Positions 52,311 to 60,497 of a DNA stretch of 64,000 nucleotides are shown one piece after another (within the stretch, counting starts at the first letter, position 1; the number at the start of each line of letters is the position of its first letter). Where the stretch lies: NCBI GenBank assembly GCA_943326015.2, contig CALPRQ020000014.1, positions 20,492 through 84,491 on the forward strand, read 5' to 3'. Source of the stretch: Chitinophaga pinensis (GTDB taxonomy: Bacteria; Pseudomonadota; Gammaproteobacteria; Burkholderiales; Burkholderiaceae_C). Below the pieces are notes generated by a model, which saw nothing but the letters and a program-made list of their open reading frames with translations, ran no database searches and was not told the DNA's origin. The translations under genes were made by a program, and so were the position numbers.

Positions 52311-54668
52311 ATGAACACCAACCCGGCAACCAGCCCCGACCGTCTATCGCCTGACAGGTCGAACAACGGCCCGCTTGGCCTGCCTGCCCCAGCCTGCGGC
52401 CAGCCGCTGCCGCACGAGAGCGCACGCGTCCATGTCACGGGCGATGCGGCTTATGTCGACGACCTGCCCGAGCTGGCCGGCACGCTGCACGCCGCCCCCA
52501 TCCTGTCGCCGATCGCGCACGGGCGCCTGCTCGACATCGACGCCGAAAAGGCACTCGCGCTGCCCGGCATGGTCGGACTGGTGCTGGCGGCCGACATCCC
52601 GGGCTCGCCCCTGCTGGCAGCCCAGGTGCACGACGAGCCGGTGCTGGCGCAAGACGAGCTGCATTACGCCGGCCAGGTGATCGGCCTGGCCGTGGCAAGG
52701 GACCGCGAAACGGCCCGTCGTGCGGCGCGACGGGTGCAGGTGCTGGCCGAGCCGCTGCCGGCGCTGCTGTCGGCGCGCGCCGCTCATGCCGCCGGCCAGT
52801 ACGTGACGCCGCCCGTGCAACTGGTGCGCGGCGACGTCCAGGCTGCGCTGGCGCGCGCACCACACCGCCTGCGCGGCAGCTTCGAGACCGGCGCGCAGGA
52901 GCATCTCTACCTCGAAGGCCAGGTCGCCTACGCCCTGCCGCAGGAACAGGGCCAGTGGCTGGTGCACGCCAGCACCCAGCACCCCGGCGAGGTGCAGCAC
53001 TGGATCGCCAGCGCGCTCGGGCTGGCCAGCCACGAGGTGCAGGTGGTCTGCCGGCGCATGGGCGGCGGCTTCGGCGGCAAGGAGACGCAGGCCGGACAGA
53101 TCGCGGTCTGGGCCGCGCTGGCGGCGCACAAGTTCGGCCATCCGGTCAAGCTGCGGCTGGACCGCGACGATGACTTCCTGATCACCGGCAAGCGCCACGC
53201 CTTCACCTTCGACTGGGAGGCCGGCTTCGACGACAGCGGCCGGCTGCTCGCGCTGGACCTGACCCAGCTGGCCGACTGCGGCTGGTCGGCCGACCTGTCG
53301 GGCCCGGTCTGCGACCGCGCGGTGTTCCACAGCGACAACGCCTATTTCCTGGAAAACGTCGCGATCCACAGCTGGCGCTGCCGCACCCACCGCCAGAGCA
53401 GCACGGCGTTCCGTGGCTTCGGCGGGCCGCAGGGCGTGCTCGCGATCGAGACCATCCTGGGCGAGGTCGCGCGCCAGCTCGGGCTAGACCCGCTCGACGT
53501 GCGGCTGACCAACCTCTACGGCCTGCAGGAACGCAACATCACGCCCTACGGCATGACGGTGCAGGACAACATCCTGACACCGCTGATCAGCCAGCTGGCC
53601 ACCAGCGCACGCTACCGCGAACGGCGCGCCGCGATCACGACCTGGAACGCCGCCAGCCCGGTGATCAAGCGCGGGCTGGCGCTGACGCCGGTCAAGTTCG
53701 GCATCAGCTTCACCGCCACCCTGCTGAACCAGGCCGGCGCGCTGGTCCATGTCTACACCGACGGCAGCGTGCTGCTCAATCACGGCGGCACCGAGATGGG
53801 CCAGGGACTGCACACCAAGGTGGCGCAGATCGTCGCCGACGAGCTCGGCGTGCCCTACGAGCGGGTGCGCGTCAGCGCCAGCGACACGGCCAGGGTGCCG
53901 AACGCCTCGGCCACCGCGGCGTCGAGCGGCACCGACCTCAACGGCCGCGCCGCGCAGTACGCCGCGCGCCAGATCCGCCACCAGCTCGCTGTCTTCGTCG
54001 CCGGGCTCGACGGCTGCGGCGCCGGCGCGGTGCGCTTTGCGCAGGGCCGGGTGATCAGCCCGAAGGCGACGCGGGCCTGGACCGAGGTCGTCGCGCAGGC
54101 CTACGCCCACCGCATCCCGCTCTGGAGCGACGGCTTCTACCGCACGCCCAGGATCCACTACGACAAGGAGACACTGACCGGCCGGCCCTTCTACTACTTC
54201 GCCTATGGCGCGGCCTGCGCCGAGGTCGCGCTCGACACCCTGACCGGCGAGCAGCGCCTGCTGGCGGTCGACATCCTGCACGACGTCGGGCGCAGCCTCA
54301 ACCCGGCGCTCGACATCGGCCAGATCGAGGGCGGCTTCATCCAGGGCCTGGGCTGGCTGACCAGCGAGCAACTGGTCTGGGACGATGCAGGCCGGCTGCT
54401 GACCCATGGCCCCGGCAGCTACAAGATACCGACCGCCGGCGACCTGCCCGCGCATTTCAGGGTCGAACTCTGGCCGGAGCCCAACCGCGAGGACAACGTC
54501 TTCGGCAGCAAGGCGGTCGGCGAGCCGCCGCTGCTGCTGGCAACCAGCGTCTGGGAGGCCTTGCGCGATGCAGTGGCGCAGGCGCGCGGCGACGGACTGC
54601 CGGTGCGGCTCGACGCGCCGGCGACACCCGAGCGGCTGCTGCAGGCGCTGGGCGGACTGGACGGCTGA
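52311..54668 (+). CDS. xdhB: Xanthine dehydrogenase molybdopterin-binding subunit
   Basis: 785 aa from start 52311. Aldehyde oxidase/XDH fold: VHVTGDAAYVDDLPELAGTL, QEHLYLEGQVAYA, the Moco loop RRMGGGFGGKETQ, AFRGFGGPQG, GGTEMGQGLHTKV, and the catalytic Glu region GEPPLLLATSVW near the C-terminus. It hydroxylates hypoxanthine and xanthine to urate. xdhC, needed to load sulfurated Moco, does not follow in this window. Confidence 0.96.
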   Translation: MNTNPATSPDRLSPDRSNNGPLGLPAPACGQPLPHESARVHVTGDAAYVDDLPELAGTLHAAPILSPIAHGRLLDIDAEKALALPGMVGLVLAADIPGSPLLAAQVHDEPVLAQDELHYAGQVIGLAVARDRETARRAARRVQVLAEPLPALLSARAAHAAGQYVTPPVQLVRGDVQAALARAPHRLRGSFETGAQEHLYLEGQVAYALPQEQGQWLVHASTQHPGEVQHWIASALGLASHEVQVVCRRMGGGFGGKETQAGQIAVWAALAAHKFGHPVKLRLDRDDDFLITGKRHAFTFDWEAGFDDSGRLLALDLTQLADCGWSADLSGPVCDRAVFHSDNAYFLENVAIHSWRCRTHRQSSTAFRGFGGPQGVLAIETILGEVARQLGLDPLDVRLTNLYGLQERNITPYGMTVQDNILTPLISQLATSARYRERRAAITTWNAASPVIKRGLALTPVKFGISFTATLLNQAGALVHVYTDGSVLLNHGGTEMGQGLHTKVAQIVADELGVPYERVRVSASDTARVPNASATAASSGTDLNGRAAQYAARQIRHQLAVFVAGLDGCGAGAVRFAQGRVISPKATRAWTEVVAQAYAHRIPLWSDGFYRTPRIHYDKETLTGRPFYYFAYGAACAEVALDTLTGEQRLLAVDILHDVGRSLNPALDIGQIEGGFIQGLGWLTSEQLVWDDAGRLLTHGPGSYKIPTAGDLPAHFRVELWPEPNREDNVFGSKAVGEPPLLLATSVWEALRDAVAQARGDGLPVRLDAPATPERLLQALGGLDG

Positions 54669-54719
54669 AAAGCGATGCCGGATCGCTGGGTCGCTCGACA
54701 TCGGATTCCGATCAGATAG

Positions 54720-54738
54720 AATGTGTAAAAAACACATT
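54720..54738. promoter_or_regulatory. Palindrome AATGTGT-N5-ACACATT, operator candidate
   Basis: Perfect 7-bp arms around AAAAA, ending 18 bp before the DUF6502 start codon. It is strikingly AT-rich in a GC-rich region and placed where a repressor would block transcription. The protein encoded next has a helix-turn-helix-like segment and could be the regulator. Confidence 0.55.
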
Positions 54739-54756
54739 TCAAAGAACCGGACCGAC

Positions 54757-55623
54757 ATGGATCAACAGCCAGAAGCCCTCCAGACCGAGCAGCAGGCCTT
54801 GCTCGGTGCACTGGCGCATCTGCTGCAGCCCTTCGCCGAGCTCTGCCTGGCCAAGGGTGTGACCATCCAGGCCGTCGAGGAGCTGGTCCGCCGGGCCTTC
54901 GTGCAGGCGGCACGCCAGGTCTGCCAAGGTGCCAGGCCCGATCGCCTGACCAGCCGCATCAGCACCATGACCGGTCTGACCCGGCGCGAGGTGGGCCGGC
55001 TGGAAACCGAAGCGGCCCCCGAGCTGCCCGCGACGCGATCCCTGAGCAGCGAACTGCTGACCCACTGGCTCAGTGAACCGGGCTATACCGACCCGCAGGG
55101 CCGACCGCTCGAACTGGCCCGCCAGGGCGAAGCGCCCAGCTTCGAGGCGCTGGCAGCGACCGTGACACGCGACGTCCACCCGCGCACGCTGCTCGACGAG
55201 ATGGTCAGGCTCGGGCTGGTCGGTCTGGCGGCGGACAAGGACCGCATCCGGCTGCTCGACGAGGCTTTCGTGCCGCGGAACGACTGGCCGCAGCTGGTGG
55301 GCTTCCTGGGCGCCAACGTGGGCGACCACCTGCGCGCTGCGGTCAGCAACGTGCTCGGCAGCGGCAGCGAGCACTTCGAGCAGGCGCTGCTGGCTGACGA
55401 GCTGTCGGTGCAGTCGCTGCAGCAGGCCAGGCAGCTGATCAGCGAGCAGTGGCGCGAGCTCATGACCCGGCTCGGCCCGCGCCTGCAGGCCCTGATGGAC
55501 GAGGACCAGGCAATGGGTCGGACACAGGACCAGCAGGTCAGGATTGGCCTGTACTCCTGGTCACAGCCCATGGCGCCACTGCCCGCCAGCACCCCCCCCC
55601 AAACCGAGAGCCCGAAGCCATGA
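54757..55623 (+). CDS. DUF6502-family protein
   Basis: 288 aa, soluble, mostly helical. Segment GLTRREVGRLETEAAPELPA after ISTM looks like a winged-helix or helix-turn-helix reading head, preceded by AVEELVRRAFVQAARQVC. The family is uncharacterised and often sits next to DUF5666 proteins, as here (ATGA overlap). A transcriptional regulator acting on the palindrome upstream is a reasonable guess. The start at 54757 is chosen because it is the first ATG after the palindrome. Confidence 0.8.
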   Translation: MDQQPEALQTEQQALLGALAHLLQPFAELCLAKGVTIQAVEELVRRAFVQAARQVCQGARPDRLTSRISTMTGLTRREVGRLETEAAPELPATRSLSSELLTHWLSEPGYTDPQGRPLELARQGEAPSFEALAATVTRDVHPRTLLDEMVRLGLVGLAADKDRIRLLDEAFVPRNDWPQLVGFLGANVGDHLRAAVSNVLGSGSEHFEQALLADELSVQSLQQARQLISEQWRELMTRLGPRLQALMDEDQAMGRTQDQQVRIGLYSWSQPMAPLPASTPPQTESPKP

Positions 55624-56831
55624 AAACCCCAACCCCTGCCACCAGCGTCAACCGTCGCACCGCATTGCTGGCCCTGGCAGGCTCCGCCCTGCAACTGGCC
55701 GGATGCGGCGGCGGCGGCACCGACGTGGCGGGACTGAGCAGCGGCGGCACCGGATCGTTCACCTCCGGCACCATCGTCGGGCTCGGCTCCATCATCGTCA
55801 ACGGCATACGCTACGACGACAGCCAGGCGACGATCAACGGCATGCGCTATGACGAATCGAGCAACCCGCTCAAGCTCGGCATGGTCGTGACCATCCAGGG
55901 CTCCGCCACGCAGGACTCCGGCACGCCGGGCGCACTGCTCAAGGCGACCGCCAGCCAGATCCGCTATGGCAGCGAATGGCGCGGCCCCATCGACAGCGAC
56001 AGCATCGACACGGGCAGCGGAACCTTCAAGCTGCTGGGGCAGACGGTCGATGTGCTCGCCGCGACGGTGTTCGATGGCGTGGCCGACCTGGCCGGACTCG
56101 CCGCGCTGACCGGCCCGGCCCTGGTCGAGGTCTATGGCTACCTCGACCCGAGCAGCGGGGATCTGCAGGCAACTCGGGTCGAGCTCAAGCCCTCCCTGAG
56201 CGACTACCGCCTCAGCGGCGTGGTGACGCAGCAAGACTCCGGCAACTTCACGCTGGGCACGATTTCTGCCACGACCACGATCGCATATGGCGCGGGAACA
56301 CAGCAGCCCGCCAGTTGGGGCTCTGACTCGCTGGTGCATGTCAGGCTCGACGATGCCATGACCGCGCTCGAGATCACCACCCCGGCGCAGCAGGTGCTTA
56401 GCGAGCTCAAGCCCGACGATGACGACGAGGCCGAGCTTGAGGGCATCGTCAGCGCCTACTCGGCGACCCGCAAGCGCTTCACCGTCAACGGCATCGAAAT
56501 CGACAGTTCGGGAATCAGCAGCTTGACAGGACTGGCGGTTGGCGTGCGGGTCGAGGTCAAGGGCCGGATTGCGAAGCAACAGATCATCGCCAGCCAGATC
56601 GAGGTCAAGGGCCGTTCATCCGACCTTAAGGAAACCGAGGTCGAATACGAGTTCCACGGCATGCTGAGCCAGCTCACCGACACCCGCTTCGTGCTGCGCG
56701 GTTACCAGATCCGTTACGACCCGGCGATCCTCGAGGACGGCCTGGCACTGCAGGACGGCCAGCAAGTCGAAGTCAAGGCCATCAAGTCCGGCAACGGGTT
56801 GCTGGCAGTGGAAATCGGACTGGAAGACTGA
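55620..56831 (+). CDS. DUF5666-domain lipoprotein
   Basis: 403 aa. Signal RRTALLALAGSALQLAGCG with lipobox Cys. At least four small beta-barrel DUF5666 repeats follow: GTIVGLGSIIVNGIRYD, GPIDSDSIDTGSGTFKLLGQ, GVVTQQDSGNFTLGTI and GIVSAYSATRKRFTVNGIEI. Function unknown; the repeats resemble OB-fold-like ligand-binding barrels. Translationally coupled to the DUF6502 gene. Confidence 0.85.
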   Translation: MKTPTPATSVNRRTALLALAGSALQLAGCGGGGTDVAGLSSGGTGSFTSGTIVGLGSIIVNGIRYDDSQATINGMRYDESSNPLKLGMVVTIQGSATQDSGTPGALLKATASQIRYGSEWRGPIDSDSIDTGSGTFKLLGQTVDVLAATVFDGVADLAGLAALTGPALVEVYGYLDPSSGDLQATRVELKPSLSDYRLSGVVTQQDSGNFTLGTISATTTIAYGAGTQQPASWGSDSLVHVRLDDAMTALEITTPAQQVLSELKPDDDDEAELEGIVSAYSATRKRFTVNGIEIDSSGISSLTGLAVGVRVEVKGRIAKQQIIASQIEVKGRSSDLKETEVEYEFHGMLSQLTDTRFVLRGYQIRYDPAILEDGLALQDGQQVEVKAIKSGNGLLAVEIGLED

Positions 56832-56898
56832 AGTTTTCTGACACGGGCATCAGGCCGACCCGCCCACCATCGGCCGCATAGCAGAAGGAGCAACCGAC

Positions 56899-58530
56899 AT
56901 GAGCAACGAGACCCGCAACGGTTATCAATTCACCATCGACAGCGCGACGAACACCGTCACGGCCGTCGCCGAAGTCAAGAACGGGGAGTTCAGGTTCGAA
57001 GCGATCGACTCGCAAGAGAGCTGGACCTTTGACCCCGCGACCAACACCGTGACCCGCACGGATGGCGAGCCGGGCAACCTGGAAATCACGACCTTCACCG
57101 ACATCGATGGCGACGGCATTTTTGTCCATGCCTCGACCGACCCGGTTTTGCCCCCCATCGTGATCTGCCCCGCCCCCTTCCCCATCCCTGTCGCGACTGA
57201 TCCCGTCCTGACGATCACGACGAAGCCCATCCAGCCGGTCAAGCCGGCCGCCAGCCAGGACGGCTACAAGTTCACGATTGACGGCACGACGAACGCCATC
57301 ACCGCTGTCTACGAAGTCAAGAAAGGCGTGGCCAAACCCCAGGAAATCGACTCCCATGTGACTTTTGCCTTTGACGCTGCCAGCGGCACCGTCACCAAGA
57401 CCGAGATCGATCACGGCATGGCCGAAACGATCGTCTACTCGGATCTCGACGGCGACGGCATCTTCGCCAAGGCCTCCAAGAGCTACGCGAGCGCCAACGG
57501 CGCTACCCAACTCAGTTGGGATGCTCGCCATGTCGGCGGCGACTCCGACGACCACTTCAAGGGCGGCAGCGGCCACGACTACTACGCAGGCGGCCTGGGC
57601 AACGACCAGCTCGACGGCGGTGCCGGCGACGATGACCTCTACGGCGGCGATGGCGCCGATCAGCTCGCAGGCGGCGATGGAGGCGACATCATCAGCGGCG
57701 GCACGGGTGCCGACAAACTCGACGGCGGCATCGGCAACGACTCGCTCGACGGCGGCGCTGACAATGACACCCTCATCGGCGGCACGGGCACCGATCAACT
57801 CGACGGCGGCACGGGCAACGACTCGCTCACGGGTGGCGATGGCACGGATTCCATCAGCGGCGGCGACGGCTCTGACCAACTCGACGGCGGCACGGGCAAT
57901 GACTCGCTCGCAGGCGGCGCTGGCACTGACTCGCTCAGCGGCGGCACGGGTGCTGACCAACTCGACGGCGGCATCGGCAACGACTCGCTCAACGGTGGCG
58001 CTGACAATGACAACATCATTGGCGCTGACGGCACTGACTCGCTCATCGGCGGTGCTGGCGCCGATACGCTGGATGGCGGCACCGGCAACGATTCGCTCAA
58101 CGGCGGCGCTGGCGGCGACACCATCATCGGCGGGGCTGGCACTGACTCGCTCAACGGTGGCGACGGCGGCGACGTCGTCTTCGGCGGCCTGGGCAAGGAT
58201 GTGCTGCTCGGCGGAGCAGGCAACGACGTTTTCAAGTACAGCAACATCAGCGACAGCGGCATCAGCGTCACCACCCGCGACGTCATCACCGACTTCACGG
58301 CTGGCGACAAGATCGACCTGTCGGCGATTGACGCCAAGGCGGGTTTCACCGCGAACGACGCCTTCACCTTCATCGGCGGAGCAGCCGACCTCACATTGGC
58401 CAAAGCCAACGGTGCGGTCTGGTTCGACCACGGCGTGATCTACGCCAGCACCGACAAGGACCTGGCGGCCGAGTTCCAGATCGAGCTCACGGGCGTGACC
58501 CACGTGACGGCGGCCGACTTCGTGCTCTGA
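56899..58530 (+). CDS. RTX-type calcium-binding secreted protein
   Basis: 543 aa. No Sec signal. The N-terminal half has two similar ~72-residue modules (8-79 and 122-193), each opening GY(Q/K)FTID and ending D(I/L)DGDGIF. Residues about 213-435 are nonapeptide GGxGxDxLx RTX repeats that fold as a calcium-bound beta-roll. The C-terminus (DVITDFTAGDKIDLSAIDA to VTAADFVL) is a serralysin-like type I secretion region. Exported by a T1SS not present here. Probably an extracellular adhesin or matrix protein; no catalytic motif seen. Ribosome site aaggag. Confidence 0.88.
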   Translation: MSNETRNGYQFTIDSATNTVTAVAEVKNGEFRFEAIDSQESWTFDPATNTVTRTDGEPGNLEITTFTDIDGDGIFVHASTDPVLPPIVICPAPFPIPVATDPVLTITTKPIQPVKPAASQDGYKFTIDGTTNAITAVYEVKKGVAKPQEIDSHVTFAFDAASGTVTKTEIDHGMAETIVYSDLDGDGIFAKASKSYASANGATQLSWDARHVGGDSDDHFKGGSGHDYYAGGLGNDQLDGGAGDDDLYGGDGADQLAGGDGGDIISGGTGADKLDGGIGNDSLDGGADNDTLIGGTGTDQLDGGTGNDSLTGGDGTDSISGGDGSDQLDGGTGNDSLAGGAGTDSLSGGTGADQLDGGIGNDSLNGGADNDNIIGADGTDSLIGGAGADTLDGGTGNDSLNGGAGGDTIIGGAGTDSLNGGDGGDVVFGGLGKDVLLGGAGNDVFKYSNISDSGISVTTRDVITDFTAGDKIDLSAIDAKAGFTANDAFTFIGGAADLTLAKANGAVWFDHGVIYASTDKDLAAEFQIELTGVTHVTAADFVL

Positions 58531-58613
58531 CACGGGCACCACGCGGCGCTTGATGCAGCATGAGATGTCATGAACGCGCCCATTCCTTATTGATAACCAA
58601 GGAAATTACGATC

Positions 58614-59153
58614 ATGGAATTCAAGAAGATGGGAAAAATGACGCTCGGCTGCATCGCAGCGGCCCTGTCATGCTCGGCCTTCGCCGTCACCGCCACCCCG
58701 GGCTCGCTGACGGTCGCCACGGGTAGCGCGCAGACGGTGCAGATCGCCAATGTTTCGGGTTCGGTTTCGGTGTTCAGCTCGAAGTCGGGCATCGCGACGG
58801 TGAGCATGACGGATGCCACCCACTACCGGATCACGGGCACCAAGGCCGGATCGGTGGTGCTGGAGTTCAAGGACAGCAAGACCAGCGCCAAGGTCAACGT
58901 GACCGTCACGACCGCCCCGTCGGCCTCGCTCAACGGCAGGCTGCTGGCGAGCAACTGCTTCCAGTGCCATGGCACCAACGGCACCGGCGGTTTCGAGCGA
59001 CTGGCAGGCAAATCCGCCAGCGAGATCTACGGCGACCTGAAGGAATTCGCCAGCGGCCAGGAAGACGCCAACGGCATCATGGCCGCCCATGCGATGGGAT
59101 TCTCCGACGATCAGCTCAGGTCGATCGCCAGCTATTTCTCCAGCATCCGCTGA
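58614..59153 (+). CDS. Monohaem cytochrome c with N-terminal Ig-like domain (sulfide dehydrogenase partner)
   Basis: 179 aa from start 58614 (aagga upstream; 18 open codons before it have no signal). Signal peptide ends AFA (24). Residues 25-100 form a BIG2-like beta-sandwich (TPGSLTVATGSAQTVQI, YRITGTKAGSVVLEF). Then a small class I cytochrome c with haem motif CFQCH (115-119) and probable Met161 ligand. Position 13 bp before fccB suggests it is the cytochrome subunit of flavocytochrome c sulfide dehydrogenase. The Ig-like fusion is unusual. Confidence 0.85.
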   Translation: MEFKKMGKMTLGCIAAALSCSAFAVTATPGSLTVATGSAQTVQIANVSGSVSVFSSKSGIATVSMTDATHYRITGTKAGSVVLEFKDSKTSAKVNVTVTTAPSASLNGRLLASNCFQCHGTNGTGGFERLAGKSASEIYGDLKEFASGQEDANGIMAAHAMGFSDDQLRSIASYFSSIR

Positions 59154-59166
59154 CAGGGGCACGAAA

Positions 59167-60477
59167 ATGCAACGTCGACAATTCATCCAGACCGCGACCG
59201 GCACCAGCATGGCCCTGAGCGCCTCGCTGTTTCCCTTCGCCGCCCGTGCCGCAGCCAGTTACAACGTCATCGTCGTCGGTGGCGGCATGGCGGGCGCGAC
59301 CGCCGCCAAATACCTCAGGCTCTGGAGCCGCAACGAGCTCTCCGTCGCACTGATCGAGAAGGATGCGAACTACGTATCCAACATCATGAGCAACGAGGTC
59401 CTGACCGGCAAGCGCCCCTCGGTCAGTTCGCTGGCCTATTCCTACTCGACGCTGGCGAGCAAGTACGGGGTCAACCGCCTGCAGGGAACGGTCACGGCCA
59501 TCGACGCCATCAACAAGACCGTCACCTATTCCTCGGCCTCGGGCAACGTCGTGCTCACCTACGATCGGCTCGTGCTGGCGCCCGGTCTGGACTTCGACCT
59601 CATGCCTGGCATGAGCAGTGCCAGCCAATATGACACCCTGGTGCCACATGCCTGGAAGGCGGGGGCGCAGACCACACTGCTGCGGCAGCAGCTGCTGGCG
59701 CTGCCGGACCACCAGAACGTCGTCATCACGATTCCGCTGGCACCCTATCGCTGCCCCCCCGGCCCCTACGAAAGGGCTTGCGTGATCGCGGACTGGCTCA
59801 AGACCAACAGGCCCAACAGCAAGCTCATCGTGCTCGACGCCAACAGCACGATCCAGGCCCAGCCCGGCAATTTCCAGAAGGCGTTCGATGGCGCTTACGG
59901 GTATCGGGTCGATTACCGCCCGGGCTGCACGGTCACCCAGCTGCAACTCGTCGCAGGCGCCAATACCGTCACCTTCAGCCAGAATGGCAGCACGCAGGCC
60001 GTGACGGCCGCCGTGCTCAACCCCATCCCGCCCCAGCGCGCCCCCGCGCTGCTGGTCGACTCGGGACTGGTCAGCGGCAGGTTCGCCCCGGTCAACCTGC
60101 TGAGCTACGAGTCCACCCTGAAGCCGGCCATCCATGTGATCGGAGATGCCTGCAGCTCGGGCATGCCCAAGGCCGGCCACATCGGCAACCAGGAAGCCAA
60201 GACCTGCGCCAACGCCATCGTCAACGCCTTGAAGGGCAACCAGTACGCACTCGCGGAAACGTCGCCGGTGCTGAACTCAGCCTGCTTCACGCCGCTCACG
60301 AGCAGCAAGGCGACCTGGCTGTCGGCCGTCTACCAGTACGATCCGGCCAAGGGACTCATGGTGCCGTCGACGCAGAACGGCGTCACCCAGCCCAAGGTGG
60401 CGGCTTCAGCCACCAAGGACAACTACTCGGACATGCAGAAATGGTTCAGCACGCTGATGGGCGATACCTTCGCGTGA
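59167..60477 (+). CDS. fccB: Flavocytochrome c sulfide dehydrogenase flavoprotein subunit (FccB/SoxF)
   Basis: 436 aa. Twin-arginine signal QRRQFIQ to AARAA, so it is exported folded. FAD motif YNVIVVGGGMAGATAAKYLR, redox-type cysteines in YRCPPGPYERAC and in GDACSSG, and a C-terminal FCSD-type domain. Oxidises sulfide in the periplasm and passes electrons to the cytochrome c encoded 13 bp upstream. Other sox genes are not in the window. Confidence 0.92.
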   Translation: MQRRQFIQTATGTSMALSASLFPFAARAAASYNVIVVGGGMAGATAAKYLRLWSRNELSVALIEKDANYVSNIMSNEVLTGKRPSVSSLAYSYSTLASKYGVNRLQGTVTAIDAINKTVTYSSASGNVVLTYDRLVLAPGLDFDLMPGMSSASQYDTLVPHAWKAGAQTTLLRQQLLALPDHQNVVITIPLAPYRCPPGPYERACVIADWLKTNRPNSKLIVLDANSTIQAQPGNFQKAFDGAYGYRVDYRPGCTVTQLQLVAGANTVTFSQNGSTQAVTAAVLNPIPPQRAPALLVDSGLVSGRFAPVNLLSYESTLKPAIHVIGDACSSGMPKAGHIGNQEAKTCANAIVNALKGNQYALAETSPVLNSACFTPLTSSKATWLSAVYQYDPAKGLMVPSTQNGVTQPKVAASATKDNYSDMQKWFSTLMGDTFA

Positions 60478-60497
60478 GCGAGAACGGTCACTGACGC

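Noticed and set aside
57365..58438. 357-codon Thr/Ala/Ser-rich frame inside the RTX gene
   Set aside because: Frame-shifted reading of the GGxGxD repeats; the RTX frame has proper ends and a secretion tail.
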